DNA of 51,673 bases from Helochares maculicollis (GCA_033557835.1 JAWQRO010000160.1:1-51673); one strand, 5' to 3'; shown: positions 22,616-35,418, counted from the first letter of the stretch. Made by a program: numbers and translations. The notes: generated by a model not told the origin, from the sequence alone.

Positions 22616-25600
22616 TTCCAATTCGCCATATCACCGAAAAATGTTTGACTAAGGTGGTGCCTCATTGCCAAAAACTGGAACTCATTAGGTGAAATAGTCT
22701 GGCAAGATATTTTTATTTGAAAATAGTAAAAAATCAATACTCGAAAGTCTTGTCGATTTAATTCCATATTCCAAACAACTTGTGAACTTTAATAATTCGG
22801 CGTAGTTAAACAACTATCGCAACGAAACTTAGGATTTAAGTTAACCACATGTGCAATTTTTTTAAAGTTGACATTTTCTTACTGCTGCCCTTTATGTCCG
22901 TGTATATAAAACGTAGGCGACATCCTTCATATATGTTGGCTATTTTTTGTACCAAGTACTTTGGATATCCAATAAGTAAATAAGAGTTTAAATGTAAACA
23001 ATAATCAAAGATGAGAGTCAAATGCAGCTCTAATAATAAGAACCGGTAAAAATAGAACAGATTTATTCCGCATATCAACGTGTTAAAATAGAACAAAAAA
23101 TAGCTGTTAAATGAAATCTATTTAAAAAATAAGGTAACTACTTATGCAAACGGCAGTCGTTTCAGTGCGATGCGTTTGCATAAATTCGAAGGGTTAAAAG
23201 TGTTCGTTGCAATGCATTTTTGGCCTATGTTAAATACCTGTTTCGCAACTTTCAACCAAGTGCATGCATAGTAATGAGCAAATGTGTACACAATAATAGA
23301 GAGCAACTTGTTAGGTAGTTAACGAATTTTAGCACAAGTGTTCTTGTACGTCGCTTGGTCGATTTTTTTATAGATAACGTACAATAGGGTGAGCTTTTCG
23401 TGGTCTGGAGAATGAAAACGTTGGCACGGCCATTGGTTTAAATGGACATATAGTAAAATGAATATTCTCACGTGCCACTTCTATCTATTGTTAATATAAA
23501 ATACTCGGAATTAAGACTTTCGGCTGCCAATTTGCACTTTACATTTAATAATTATATATTGCGCAGCTGAAGGAGACCTGTATAAGGAACTATAGATGAC
23601 CAAATTTGGTTACGCCGTGTATTAATAAACTTTCTTTTAACGTCTTGTTTATTGTTAGATTATGTTGTAAATCAAAACGAGGAAAGTATTTTGAACGTCA
23701 ACGAACTACGAAAATAAATTAATCAATTTTTCGAATTGTGAAACTCGTCCTTTTGTTTGTTCTCTTGGCACTAGTCGTACAACTGGCAGGTTAACAAAAG
23801 AACTGTCACGAAAAAATTAGTTTGTTATACATAAAAATACAGTTATGCAAAAGGTGGGCAAATAGGAATGCATCTTAAATTTTTAGAATTGTTGTGGCTA
23901 TTGAGAAACATGTTACGTAAAACGATTGGTTGATACATGTCACTGTTTGCTTATTATTGTAGTACCCACATTTAAGACCCACGGACGAATGATTGAATTT
24001 CCACTTAGCAGCTCCGGAAAAATATTTGATTGCTATGCATATTACGTCTGAGTAAAAAGTTTATGCTTTAGTAAATATAATTTTTTTAAATTGTATTTTT
24101 GATCATAGCATAATTATTAGCACATAAAATCAAACATATAAATCCTCGCTTATTAATTCAATTTTTAAATTTTAAAATGTTCTGTGGTGTGTTTGTGCCC
24201 CTATTCAAACACGTACTTAATTGCAAGTAATGCTCGTTTCTTGTAAGGTTACGAAAATGATGCTCTTACTATTTATTATTTTATATTTGTTTTTAAAACC
24301 TTGTTTCCATATTTCATATATACCCATAAAAACTGAAGAATCTTAAACAACCGAAAATTTGTAGTATCATTTAATGTACTGAAATAATCAAGATCTTTTA
24401 TTACCCGAACATTTATATCGTTTAGACAAGCAACGAAATTTCCAATCACGTAAATGCAATTTGATTATTATTCAAACTGCCTATGCCCACCTAATTTATT
24501 ATTGTCACGGTATCCCCTAACGGATGAGCTCAATAATTTGTATTTACGCCCCACCGCAATTTTTGCAGGTAAGAGAAATTAAAGCATTGCGGAGGAACCG
24601 CGGAGAATACACGGCATTTTAAAATTTCTACACATGCAATCTTTTCAAATATGGGAAATGAACACATGAGATTGGTAGATACGTTTTCGAGTTGGTTACA
24701 CGCAAAAATGCGCAAAAACAGCCCGTTTACATCCCAGGCAGGGTGTAGGTGTACGTTCAGTCAGCAACAATGGAATATTACGTGCATTTACTTGCGGATG
24801 AGCCATGCAACTTGACACCCACCGGATATATTATTTTATGCCCGCTCCGATCAATCTGATACGGGTTTTCTAAGAGGGCTCTATAAGGGATCGTGGAGTG
24901 AGTTTATTTTTTTACAAACTATATCAAGTCTGTATCACATGCTATGGTTCTATTGAGTTGCTTCAGCTGGCACCCTAAAGTACAATATTCCTGTTATTAT
25001 TGTATTTCTAATTAATTGAAAGGTACCTATAAATTTTTCAAGGGGTTAGGCCGCTATACAGGCCAAGAAATAGGTTTTTATGACTTTTTTCAGGAAATCT
25101 ATAACATAAGTCAATTTTACAGAGACAGAAGTTTATTGTATGCAAATTTTGACCTATAATTTTTATAGAATACTCTTGCAGCATTTCTTGAACGATCCCT
25201 CTTTTGATAGGGTCCGCATTGCAACTACTGTATCTGTTGATCTGTACTTATAGTTTTGTATTGTACATAGCAACATCTAGAAAAGTACGTAGGATTTTTT
25301 ATATATTAATATTTGGTCAAATGGCGCACTTCCCAAGTAAAAAAGTGCAAAATTGTTAAAAACAAGTAAAGTAGATCATATAAACAAAAAAATCATCTAT
25401 GTTAATTTAGCTATTTTTTAAGGAGCTAGTTAAAATTTACAAGGAATTGGTTCAAAATAGTTCGAGTTATGGGTGCTGCCAACTTGAAAAATGCAGTTTT
25501 GAGCATAGAAAATTATGAAGAGTTTGCTAATACCTTTAGCCGAGATGTCTGCACCATATAATTGCCCTTCTATACTAATGCCCTGATCTTCCATTTCTGT

Positions 25601-25809
25601 CTATTGTATTTTAAAGCGATCCTACACTCTTTTGCGGCTTCAGATGACGATATCTCTGCAAGCTTTAGGTGTTCTTTGGCAATCTTCAAGTACTTTTCAT
25701 AGATTTTCGGGCCGATTTTTTAATTCATCGTTTTTATTATGTACAAAATTGAATCAAAGCGGTAATTGTACAAGCATACTGCAGATTCCAAGCCGTATTA
25801 AACGCAGGT

Positions 25810-26076
25810 TTACCAAAAGAACTGCTTTGAGTATAACCGCCGATTCATCGAATCTCTGGTGAATGCTTTGTAGACTGGCTTGATAGCTTCATACACTTCA
25901 AATAGTAACTCTTTCAAACCCTTTGTAACCTTTGCCTTTTGCCATGGATACCAGGTACTAGTATTCAATTCATTTGGCATTAACTCATGGAATTCTATGG
26001 TTTTCTTCCAGGTATATCCGATCTCTAGCTGTATGAGCTCGTCTCTTTGACCCCAGTACAATCTGTCACTCCTCAT
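25810..26076 (-). pseudogene. Possible peptidase-M2 (ACE-like) remnant
   Basis: The - strand frame has 88 codons and contains a protein-like stretch: FHELMPNELNTSTWYPWQK, then GLKELLFEVYEAIKPVYKAF. The spacing ELMNE..LN...W......LEELFE.IKPLY resembles the helical part of insect angiotensin-converting-enzyme-like proteins (Ance family), and downstream frames (25740-25810) weakly recall the following LLGNMWAQ block. There is no HEMGH zinc motif, no splice borders, and stops follow on both sides. The frame could equally be unrelated transposon coding sequence or chance, and the assignment is weak. Confidence 0.22.
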
Positions 26077-28079
26077 AAAATCAAACCAATAACACTTTTA
26101 AAATAAAAAAGTTGGCACAATTATCGACGTGACATAAACGTTTCTCAAATAGCGTCATTCCCTAGTGTTTTACTGTACTAAACGAAACCAAAAAACATCT
26201 GGTAAATAGCTTCAAAAACATCAGTAACTTAAAATATCGTTCCTTCTTTCGGACTCGTAACCTACCTGTCAGCCTTTTTCTATCCGTTGAAAAAACTAGA
26301 GACATTTCCCGATCGTTATATTTTATGATATCGTTTTTTAAAACAATAAGAAATTCTGCATTTTGAAAATCCCAAAGGGGCAAAATTAGTCTAACGGACA
26401 TGAGCAGCTCGCTGATAATGAACATATCAGAATTAGTTTGTTAGAAGCTGTAATGTAACTTTATATTGATACGTCTTAATTTTACAAATTTTTGTCCAAA
26501 TTTGTTCCATTATGGAGGTTATCAGAAGTTATCTTTATATATTCATTAATTCATGAAATTGGTTATATATGACTCTCAATTTGTCGACTTGAGCAAACAT
26601 CAAAATTATAAATATTACCAAGTATTCTGATAACATCTATAAGCCATAATAAAATAGAACTAGTTTTAAACTTAACGAACTTGATCGAACGCTTTTTCAA
26701 AACAATTGAGAAAAAATATATTCCTTGTAGGCATTATAAAAAATTGTCGTGTGCTTAATATCTCCTTGAACTTTTTGATATTTTAACATCCAATTAATAA
26801 GCAGCTATAAAATTTAATTTTTATGTTTATTACTTTCTGGATATAATTACAGCGTAAGACTGTCAGTAACCCAAGGAATCTATTGGAACGCATTCTGTAT
26901 CATTAATTCGATTGTTATTGTATGTCTCGATTATTTCATTAACTCATTTATGTACGTTCTGGTCTACTATTCGAACCACTTCAGTAGCCCATTGTGTAAA
27001 TTGATACAATCTCGATCGTTTATTAAATGGCCATTTATAATTGCGGGTCGTTTTGTAATTTGTAACTAGCAACTGATTAACACGATCGTTTAATCCGGAC
27101 AAGTAGCTACATTTAAGCCCCATTAATATGGACTATTTCATCATAAATCTGCTTAGGAAAAATCTAGCGCGAGAGATAATATGTTGTAATGCCTGTTGAC
27201 CGTATACGCTTTACAATATGCGTAGGTAATATGCTTACTTTCCATTAAATTTTTCTTTAGCCTTATTTATACGTTGAATTGATTGTTTTTAAAATGTTTC
27301 TCCAACTTCAATTATTATGCCACTATCTTTCCTTGTAAGAGTCCATCTGATACACTTTACTCGACTTCTTATGGCTTTGTTACGATGTATATCTAGAGGA
27401 ACGATAACTATCAACAGATTTCTAAAGGCTATTAAGGTGGCGAATTTTTACAACATTTTTTTAACTAGTAACAGCTCAAAATGTTCATGGAAAGTAACCG
27501 TTTAAACGACCACTTTCATACTTCCAAATTTAGAGCGTATTCTAATACGTCGCCCACTAACTTCCACAATAAAAATTACACCCTCAAAACGACATTCTAA
27601 GTCGAGGCAAATCAATTCGATTTTAAAAGCAACACTAAATATTTGCTTTAAATTTTCAGGCATTTAGGATGTAATATCAATGAAAACATTTGTTTTCAAG
27701 TTTATAGCCTACACTTTACATAGTAGATGTCATAAAATTCAAATCAGAAAGTTGAAAGTTTTAGAGCTAAGCTATGGAATGAATGCTTTAGTTGGCACTT
27801 CCTACGTGTTCTACAGTCTCTCGCCTTCGGTATAAATAACTAGCCTTACTAAAAATTATTTCTAAATCCATTAGGTAATTATATTCAAATAAAACCCGTT
27901 TTTCGAGCAAATGAAACTCGCTACCAACACAAGTATGTACCAATAAGTCAATTATGCTTAGTTTTTCGATACTTTGCAACCATCTACAAATTTATTATTT
28001 ATTTAACCTCATTGATCTCCCTAATCTCTTATAATTACACACGCTATTAACCGTCACATAATATACAACGTCGAAACTT

Positions 28080-28345
28080 CTACCCCGAGGCAATAAAAAA
28101 TGATATGAATGGAAGCCCTTGCAAAGGCGGCCTGATAAAACAAGAGTATAACAAAGAAAAATAACCTCTCAAAAAGTCAATCGTAATTCTCAGCGACGAT
28201 ATATTAGAGAGGGGTAACACCCACCCTGCACAACTACAATTCAGCAGCGATGGGGAGGTTCAAAGCGAAACAGCAACTCATGAGGGTGGAAGAAGAGCGA
28301 ACGGTGGTTCACTGAGCGGAGCCTAGGGTGGATCAGCCGCCCCTG
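28080..28345. other. GC-rich island in da intron 3, near the nested gene
   Basis: This interval is distinctly less AT-rich than its surroundings. It includes GGGGTAACACCCACCCTGC and GGATCAGCCGCCCCTGAG. A 21-codon frame starts at about 28249 but has no good donor. It lies about 0.7 kb beyond the 3' end of the nested - strand gene. No motif identifies it. It is a candidate regulatory element or non-coding exon. Confidence 0.4.
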
Positions 28346-28802
28346 AGTAGGAAACAAATCTTTTATCCATTAAATATTTAAGCTTGTAGTACACGCAACG
28401 GTGAAGTGCTGAAATTCCACGGTTGTGCACTTCCTCTTTGTCGTACATTTTTAATTCGTTCTTCTAGCTAACGCGGACCTGATAGAGACGGATCGCTCAA
28501 GGTTGCCCTTTAAATATTCATCCTAACACATTTTTACGAGGCTCCAAACCGTTACGAAAAGCGAGCTGTATGGAGTTATTCCATTTAGAAATTGACCTTT
28601 AACGTTCAAGGGGGACGGAAAACTATTTTCTTCTACCAATCTCTAATGCTTCTGCTCCAGGTTCCACCCTGCAGTAGTTTTTTTCATAATGAATAATTTC
28701 GTGCTCAATTCTCGTGTTAACTTTTCAAGGATAGCAGATACTATTCCCGCCTCAACACTATAACATGATTTTCTCATATTAGATTTAGAAATCAAACAAA
28801 AA

Positions 28803-28808
28803 TTTATT
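28803..28808 (-). terminator. Candidate polyadenylation signal of the nested gene
   Basis: AATAAA on the - strand lies about 250 nt past the stop codon of the 498-codon gene. It is the nearest canonical hexamer I found. The hexamer is common by chance in AT-rich DNA. Confidence 0.35.
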
Positions 28809-29058
28809 AGAAACGGTTTTTTATATAAAATTACATGTTCTGCAGCCTTACGATGTTACTCTAGGATAAGAACATAAATATATGATGCCAAACTCACTCA
28901 TTTAAATCTCTTAAAATTGGCGATTTCTCTTCCGAAAATTGTTCTTGAGTCTGTGATGAAAATCTTAATAGGCCCATTAGCTACAAGATAATGTACTGGA
29001 AGATGCAGGAAAATTGCAGACGATACACTATTATACATGCATTGTCAATGTGATTTAA

Positions 29059-30555
29059 TTATTTCCTTCGGTTTCTTAAATTTTTTAGCATAGTTTCGGT
29101 ATCAAAGTAAGTAGTGTCGCGCATTTTGTAATAATTACTATAATACTCCCCGAACATATCTCTTATTGACAATTGCTTTTTAGATTCCTGTATTGCCATG
29201 GCTGTAATAGGGCGAACATCTACCCTTTGAAGTGATGTAAGTCTATCCATCCTAGTCTGACACCGCCTTGAAGTTGGATCTCTATCGGAATGACATTCTC
29301 TGCTACTCATTTTGTTGTAGTTGACTGGCTTTAACTTCAAAACATGTACATTAGTGTGTTGTTCCCTTTTTTGTTCTTCTTTAAGTAAATTATCCAACCT
29401 CATCTTCCTAGCGATTTCTGAATTTTTAGCTCGCCTCGAAGCCATAGCTACCCCTATCGATCTCGTTATCTGCAAATTGGTTAAAATTTGCTCCTGGCAT
29501 GATTGCGACATTTTTTCAATGCTCTGTGACATGCTGTCCAAGGCTGTTAAAGATTTGGCTTTTCTGACCAAAAGAACAGTTTGTTTAACCAGAAATTGAG
29601 TTCCCTTCATCTTCTTAATGTTCTCCAATGATTTTGATGCGCGCACCGCGTGTTGTTGATACAAAGTTCTTCCCTTTTGATATGCTGTTGTACTTTTTTT
29701 GTATATGTCCTTAGATATTTTTTCAACTTCCGGATAAAGCGCCTGTGACGTGTGACAACAAAGATTCCACACTTCTAAAGATTTTTGCTTCGCAATTTTA
29801 CTTCCTTCGACTAATTTTGGTTTAACGGTCGTAGCGATATTGGCAAATGATTTGACTGCTGCTTCTTTTATCGGCTCTAGTGAAGATGAACGAGTTTTGA
29901 AATAATTAATGGTAGTTTGTATAGTTTTTCTTGCATCTCTGGCCACGTCTATTGCATTAGTGGACTGTGATGACCTTACTATGTTTGATTTAGACATTTT
30001 CAACACATCTATACTTCGTTCTAAAGCTTTTTGCATCGCCTTTACTTGTTTAAAATACAAATCTTGACAACTTGCGTTGATTTTTTGAATGTTCATACTC
30101 TCATTAGAAGTTTGTTGTATCTGTGGTGGAGCAGTTTTTATCAAATCTTGATAAGTTTTGCTAATTTTTATGTCAATAGAATCAAATGATGGATACGTTT
30201 TTTTTAAGTATTGTTTTGTGTCTCTTAAAACTTTTTTTACGTTGCTTAATTTATCCAAAAAAGTATAAGGCTCTTTTAAGACGGGTTCCGGTTCTACTGC
30301 GATTTTTGGATTTTTGGGCGCCAAGTTCTGTTTATGATTTACCATCAATTTAGTGCCTTTATAAGGCAGCTTAAATATTTCATCCATATTAAGGTCTTGA
30401 TTCGCTGTTCCCCATGGCAGTGAAGTCTGTTGATTCTTTTCGGCACTTTCGGCAAGGGCTTCTTGCTTTGGTGGATTTGCATGTACAGATGCTCGTACGA
30501 TTGTAGACGTTTGTGATGGCTTGTTAAGAACTTTAAATACGTTTGCCTTATTCAT
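29059..30555 (-). CDS. Nested intronless gene, unrecognised 498-residue basic helical protein
   Basis: An uninterrupted 498-codon frame in AT-rich DNA is very unlikely by chance. The ATG at 30555-30553 is preceded by an in-frame TAA 33 nt upstream (30588-30586) and has A at -3. I do not recognise the protein. Residues 1-30 contain no acidic residue and are rich in Lys, Ser and Thr (MNKANVFKVLNKPSQTSTIV), compatible with a mitochondrial presequence. Residues 40-95 are Pro-rich and low complexity. Residues 100-395 look largely alpha-helical and amphipathic, with recurring ISK.Y/IYKKSTTAYQKG-like and KSLE/QSIEKM segments, somewhat like perilipin or LEA-type helices. Residues 370-450 are Arg-rich. 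The tail (460-498) has MFGEYYSNYYKMRD and ends NLRNRRK. There is no signal peptide, membrane helix or zinc-binding pattern. Six Cys are scattered, including a CC pair at 266-267. The gene lies antisense within da intron 3. A retrogene or a testis-type lineage-specific gene is possible, but that is inference. Confidence 0.85.
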   Translation of the reverse strand: MNKANVFKVLNKPSQTSTIVRASVHANPPKQEALAESAEKNQQTSLPWGTANQDLNMDEIFKLPYKGTKLMVNHKQNLAPKNPKIAVEPEPVLKEPYTFLDKLSNVKKVLRDTKQYLKKTYPSFDSIDIKISKTYQDLIKTAPPQIQQTSNESMNIQKINASCQDLYFKQVKAMQKALERSIDVLKMSKSNIVRSSQSTNAIDVARDARKTIQTTINYFKTRSSSLEPIKEAAVKSFANIATTVKPKLVEGSKIAKQKSLEVWNLCCHTSQALYPEVEKISKDIYKKSTTAYQKGRTLYQQHAVRASKSLENIKKMKGTQFLVKQTVLLVRKAKSLTALDSMSQSIEKMSQSCQEQILTNLQITRSIGVAMASRRAKNSEIARKMRLDNLLKEEQKREQHTNVHVLKLKPVNYNKMSSRECHSDRDPTSRRCQTRMDRLTSLQRVDVRPITAMAIQESKKQLSIRDMFGEYYSNYYKMRDTTYFDTETMLKNLRNRRK

Positions 30556-33500
30556 TGTAACTATTTGATAAGCTGATTTGTAAAGTTAGAACTGAAATTT
30601 TGATCGCTGAAATTTAATGACAGTAAAAAAGAACTTTATGTAGTTGATTAGTTTCCAGAGCTACTAAGTAATCATTAATATTTTCCAAGTTCATGTCACA
30701 TTTTAATCATTTATGATGTTTTTTGCCACAGTTTGCTTGAACTAGAAGAGCAGAGTTCCATCTTTAAGGAATAATTGTGGTTTCTCAGTAATAGTTATCT
30801 CAATATATGTAAATATCTAAACGGTTTAGGGTCTTTTACATGTTTTCTATGTAATGCTATAGTTTTCATATAAGATAAAATCTATAATAAGAAATATATA
30901 AAATTAATAAAATCAATACATATTGCAAACCGTGGCCATTTACTGAGGTAATTTCCCACATTTAAACTCTCTAAGCATTCATAAGTTGCCAACATTCCTA
31001 TACATAAACAGTAAATTATCTTCAGAGTCCATATCGGATAGTTTAACACTATAATTAGTTTCAATTTTTTGCAGCTATATGTGATGTCAGTGTTAAATAC
31101 TGAAGTTGTAAGCTCCGTATTAACAAGTTAGATGAATAATTTTACGGTCAAATAAGTGTGAGAATGGAGAGCTTCAACAGTAGACACGATTGACGGTAGA
31201 AATTCTAAATGTTTACACCTATAATTGGTATAACAAGGCGAAACAGTCTTCAATTACCTTGCCTATTCATTTTGAACAATCATTCATTAAACCGTTTAGG
31301 AAATCTAATTTTATTATTCAAATGGTTGCAGCACAAAGGAATGGTGGGAATGCCGATTTTTATTTATCTTGAAAATACCTGGCAAACGGGAATTTGTGAC
31401 CGAACATGTCTTTTAATTTGTCGAGTTTTTATTCTAAAATTCATTAGCTTTCCGCCCACTGTATTTTTCTTGCAGATCATTCCTATTGTCTTCCTCTGAA
31501 TAATGAGATTCCAAGTCTGAAAATAGGAAGAGTCTTTCTTTTTCTTTCCGGCCATATTTGTATGTACAGTATTATTACATACACATATTTGAAGCGCGGA
31601 AGAGGGAATGGAATTTGTACCCCAATACAAATCGTGTCGCATAGAAGCAACGATTCATTTACACAGGAATTTTATAAAACGGAAATCAGTTTTTTTCCTG
31701 TCTCCCTTGAAAGCTATCGCTGTATGCGAACTGTATAAATTATGCATACCTCTGGAAACCGCAAAAATGTATGTTTATAATACACATAGTAGTCTAGCTG
31801 TTGCGGAGGGGCTTACGTAGAGAACTCCACTATTAACGACAAACTTACAGCTCCAATGAACTTTACAATTTAATAATATAACAGCCATTTAAGTTCCTAA
31901 ACTAGCTTAGACGCGGTGAACATACCTTAGTAAACAGAATATACTGCGGCTTAGGATTTCTAATTTGCTCTAACAAAATCTTTATTAACATTGCTGTAAA
32001 ATAACATGATTATGATTTTATTACTTAATGTTTGCGTTTATAAATAGAAACCGTATTTGCTCAATTGGCGGAGACGCCTGACCGTTAACTATCCAACGAA
32101 ATTTATTTCATAGATCTGAATCAAATAATGGAACTGAGGGAACACTTCTGTTCATATGATTGTATTTAATAAAAAATTGTGCATTTCTACGATTTAGTAT
32201 TACATTGTTTTATTATGGGTGCTATAAGAACATTTATAAATTATTGTAAAATAAAATGTATAAATCGCATTAGGTGACCGATGACCAATGTGTCTTATTT
32301 AGGAGCTTTTGTCAATTTGAAACAAAATATTTAATCTTTTTACACTTCCGGCTAATAATATAATTAGAATTTAAGCTTGATTGATTTCTGCCACTTTAAG
32401 GTGTAACTTTTTCTTCCCTCAATTTAACTTGCATGTTTTTATATTATTTTTGTATATCTCTATCCAATAAAAATATATTCATTTCAATGTGTATTTTTGT
32501 ATTAATTTACTTAAGATTTGTTAAATTCTTCGCACGTTGTGATTTAGGTAATAGTGTGCTATTGAGGATCAAAGCATTTTGGCAGCCAACTCACCGCCCT
32601 CTTAGCAATTCCAAACGTAATGTTCAATCTTAGATTCAAATCCGTGACTGGCATTACAAGTCAGCTACTGAAAGTCTGCGCATTGGGAATTTTGAAGTAT
32701 TTGCGTCAACTAAATTCACTTAAATAATGCATAAAATTGATTGCTAGTATCAACATTTCATTACATAGCATAAACATAAACACCAGCATAACCACACCAA
32801 ATGTTTAACGGTGAATTTGCAGGTGAAGCTTAAATTTGAATACATCGCTTAAATTTGCTCCGAAAAACTGAATTGTCCGAAATTTCTCCAGTTAGTTGCT
32901 GAGCAGCTGCTGTTCTGAATCAGAGCAGTTGTGATCAGATAAATGAACTAATTTTAAATGTTGTTATTAATCGAGGTGAAGCTTCTTGCATAACATCTAC
33001 CTGTTCGCCCAGCATCGTTAATTATTGAAGATATGATCCTATAAATATTTATGTAGAAAACAAAGTCGCAATGTAAATGCACTAATTATTTTATCCAATT
33101 TAATAGGACTGTATGGAATTCAAATACCAAGAACGCTGTGTCGGTACCACAACAATAACAGGCTTTGATATCTACCTATGTTTTCATAAACAAAAAAAAA
33201 GAATGCAGTTCGCCTTCATAAATATTATCGGTGTTACACATGAATTGTGTAATTTCATTAGCATACAATTAATTTCACCGGGATTACTTACTTTGTAATT
33301 ATAATAAAATATATTGTTACAGTAGCGAGAAGGGCAATTATTATACATGAAATATTGATAGGGATACCGATTCAATCACCATCATAATAGTGACATGAGA
33401 AGCGCATAACTTAAATACTGGACTTTTCCTAGAACGATTGAAACGATCTTTGTTTCCTTCAATCTTGAGATACAGATCACGTTTCTAGTTATGCCGTGAA

Positions 33501-33929
33501 GGTCATTTATACAGAGTTGTCGTATGTTTGATGATTAATTAATTGCAATAATTAAATTCCATAACAGAACTACTTACTTGGTTTTTACTGTAGGAAACAA
33601 TGGCCAAATTGTATACATCAAGTTTTTTCAACATTTCTAGTAGGATTTTGTTTGATGCCGTAAATAAGTTTAGATTAGAATGTATTCGTTTATGTTTATT
33701 ATTGATTATAAGAAGTACTTACAAAGTTTCTGTAGGGTCAAATTTGTTATACATACAAATTAGAGCGTTTAATTTTTTTGAGTTCCTTTTACTAAGTAAT
33801 TGTTTCTGTAATTGAATTATGCGCTTGATTTTAATTTAAATAACTGCGTCATTGGACTGAGATCTTAGGAAATTACACAACTGGATTTGGGTTTTGATAA
33901 AGCGTTATAAAAAATATATTTGCCACATA

Positions 33930-34335
33930 TTGCTGATCTTTACTTTGTTTGGAACAATTGGTATATTGTTCAATTCTTTTTCTGAATTTGAAATTTCCTC
34001 TATATAAAAGGGCCCGATTATGTAAACTCCTACTTTAATAACCCAATCGTTGACTTTTTAAGCCTCTTCATTTTTTCCTATCATAATTTTGCAGTATTCT
34101 ACTCGTCGGTCAAAATATTTTTCGGCTAGATGTATCAGCAAGTCAACTTTGTAATGATGAAACTTTTCTCTTCTAAAAATACTCATTACTGATGCATGGG
34201 AGATCCGGTGTGACCGAGAAACCTCTAGAGTTGAAAAATGAGAATATTCTGAAACGACAGAACGATATTTAAAACCACATTTCTACGCGTACTAAATATG
34301 GACGACCTGTGTCGGGCTTGTCTTTAACAATCCCA
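33930..34335 (-). mobile_element. Transposase remnant of a non-mariner DDE family, internally deleted
   Basis: On the - strand VKDKPDTGRPY is followed, after a frameshift, by a clean frame. It contains SRSHRISHASVMSIFRREKF, then HHYKVDLLIHLAEKYFDRRVEYCKIM (34235-34090). This is the layout of insect Tc1/mariner-superfamily transposases with a linker GRP, a second helix-turn-helix (S..SV..IL) and a K.HPYK..L...L...D...R..FC segment. About 60 nt further on, IGPFYIE matches the later GPFF.EG block of the same proteins, so the region with the first catalytic Asp is deleted. Weak continuation may reach about 33600. The remnant ends about 100 nt before the truncated Mos1-like element on the opposite strand. 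Confidence 0.5.
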
Positions 34336-34439
34336 ATCTCTTAAAATTTCATTATAATTTTTAAAGCCCAAGATTGGGTAATTGACGGTTGATTTGGATA
34401 AACTTCCTTCAATAATGTGGGCTTATTTTGTGTAGAGAC

Positions 34440-35418
34440 TTAGGGCTCTGGCTTCAACCGTCCAGACATTAAACGCTGGTTTCAAAGTTTCTAACGTGGC
34501 GATTTCAATGTTATTGACAAAGAACGTGAAAATCGACCAAAAAAGTTTGAAGACGACGAATTACAAACTTTATTGAACGAAGATGATACACAAACACAAC
34601 AAATGATGGCGGAGCAGTTAAATGTCACTCTGCAAGCCATTTCCGATTGCCTGAGAGTCACGGGCAAGAATCAATAGGTTGGAAAATGGGTTCTACACAA
34701 ACTGACCGAACGACAGATGGAAATACGAAAAACTGTGTTCGAAATGCTGCATTTACGCCACAAAATAACGGTTTTTTGCATACGGTTGTAACTGGCGATG
34801 AAAAATGGATATATTTTGAGAATCCGAAGCGCAAGAAATTGTGGGTAATGCCAGGACAACCATCAGTATCGAGTACAAAACCGGATCGTTTTGGGAGGAA
34901 GACGAAGCTTTGTGTATGGTGGGATCTGAAGGGAGTAGTGTACTACGAGCTTCTCAAATCCGGCGAGACAGTTAATACCGTCCGCAGCTGACAACAAATG
35001 ATCAATTTAAACCACGCATTGATAGAAAAACGCCCAGAATGGGCTCGAAGACACGGCAAAGTCATTTTGCAGCATGACAACGTTCCTGCACATTCAGCCA
35101 AAGTGGTCAAAGATTTCTTCGCTAGGTTGGGAACTCCTAGTCCACCCGCCGTATTCACCAGGCCTGGCCCCTTCTGATTATCACCTCTTTTCATCGATGG
35201 GATACACACTGGCTGAGCAACACTACAAGAATGGCTCGATGAATAGATATCGATGAAAGTTCAAAACTTTTGGAATAGTATGGTTAAATTACTCGAGAGA
35301 TGGATAAAATGTGTAAAAAGCGAGGGCGTATACTTTGAATAAAAATTGTTTTACCATTGTTCTTACAAAATTGCGTACTTTTCATGAAAAAAACGACATT
35401 TTAAACTTGCGCACCTGG
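34440..35418 (+). mobile_element. mauritiana-subfamily (Mos1-like) mariner, 5'-truncated and inactive
   Basis: The frames follow Mos1 transposase closely from about codon 45 to its C terminus: RWFQSF then RGDFNVIDKE; ELQTLLNEDDTQTQQ; TGDEKWIYFENPKRKKLWV; KTKLCVWWDLKGVVYYELLK; LQHDNVPAHSAK; LAPSDYHLF; and LLERWIKCVKSEGVYFE with stop TAA at 35340-35342. The three catalytic Asp (GDE, HDN, SDY) are all still present. The reading frame is broken by an early TAA near 34490, a TAG at 34675-34677, a frameshift between about 34700 and 34780, a TGA at 34989-34991 and another frameshift near 35125. The first roughly 45 codons and the left terminal repeat are missing. The right terminal repeat is intact and followed by TA. 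It is a dead copy, but less decayed than the other mariners here. Confidence 0.92.
35391..35418 (+). repeat. Right terminal inverted repeat of the Mos1-like mariner
   Basis: Read inward from 35418 the 28 bp begin CCAGGTGCGCAAGTTT and end ATGTCGTTT. This matches the known Mos1 right repeat at most positions. The dinucleotide TA at 35419-35420 is the expected target-site copy. No partner repeat was found on the left. Confidence 0.88.

Noticed and set aside
29321..29599. 92-codon + strand frame inside the nested gene
   Set aside because: It is the antisense shadow of the 498-codon frame.
31190..31820. Cluster of short overlapping frames on both strands
   Set aside because: Overlaps in several frames, no homology recognised, and no exon borders. 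An acceptor-like TTTTTCTTGCAG near 31474 opens only seven codons before a stop.
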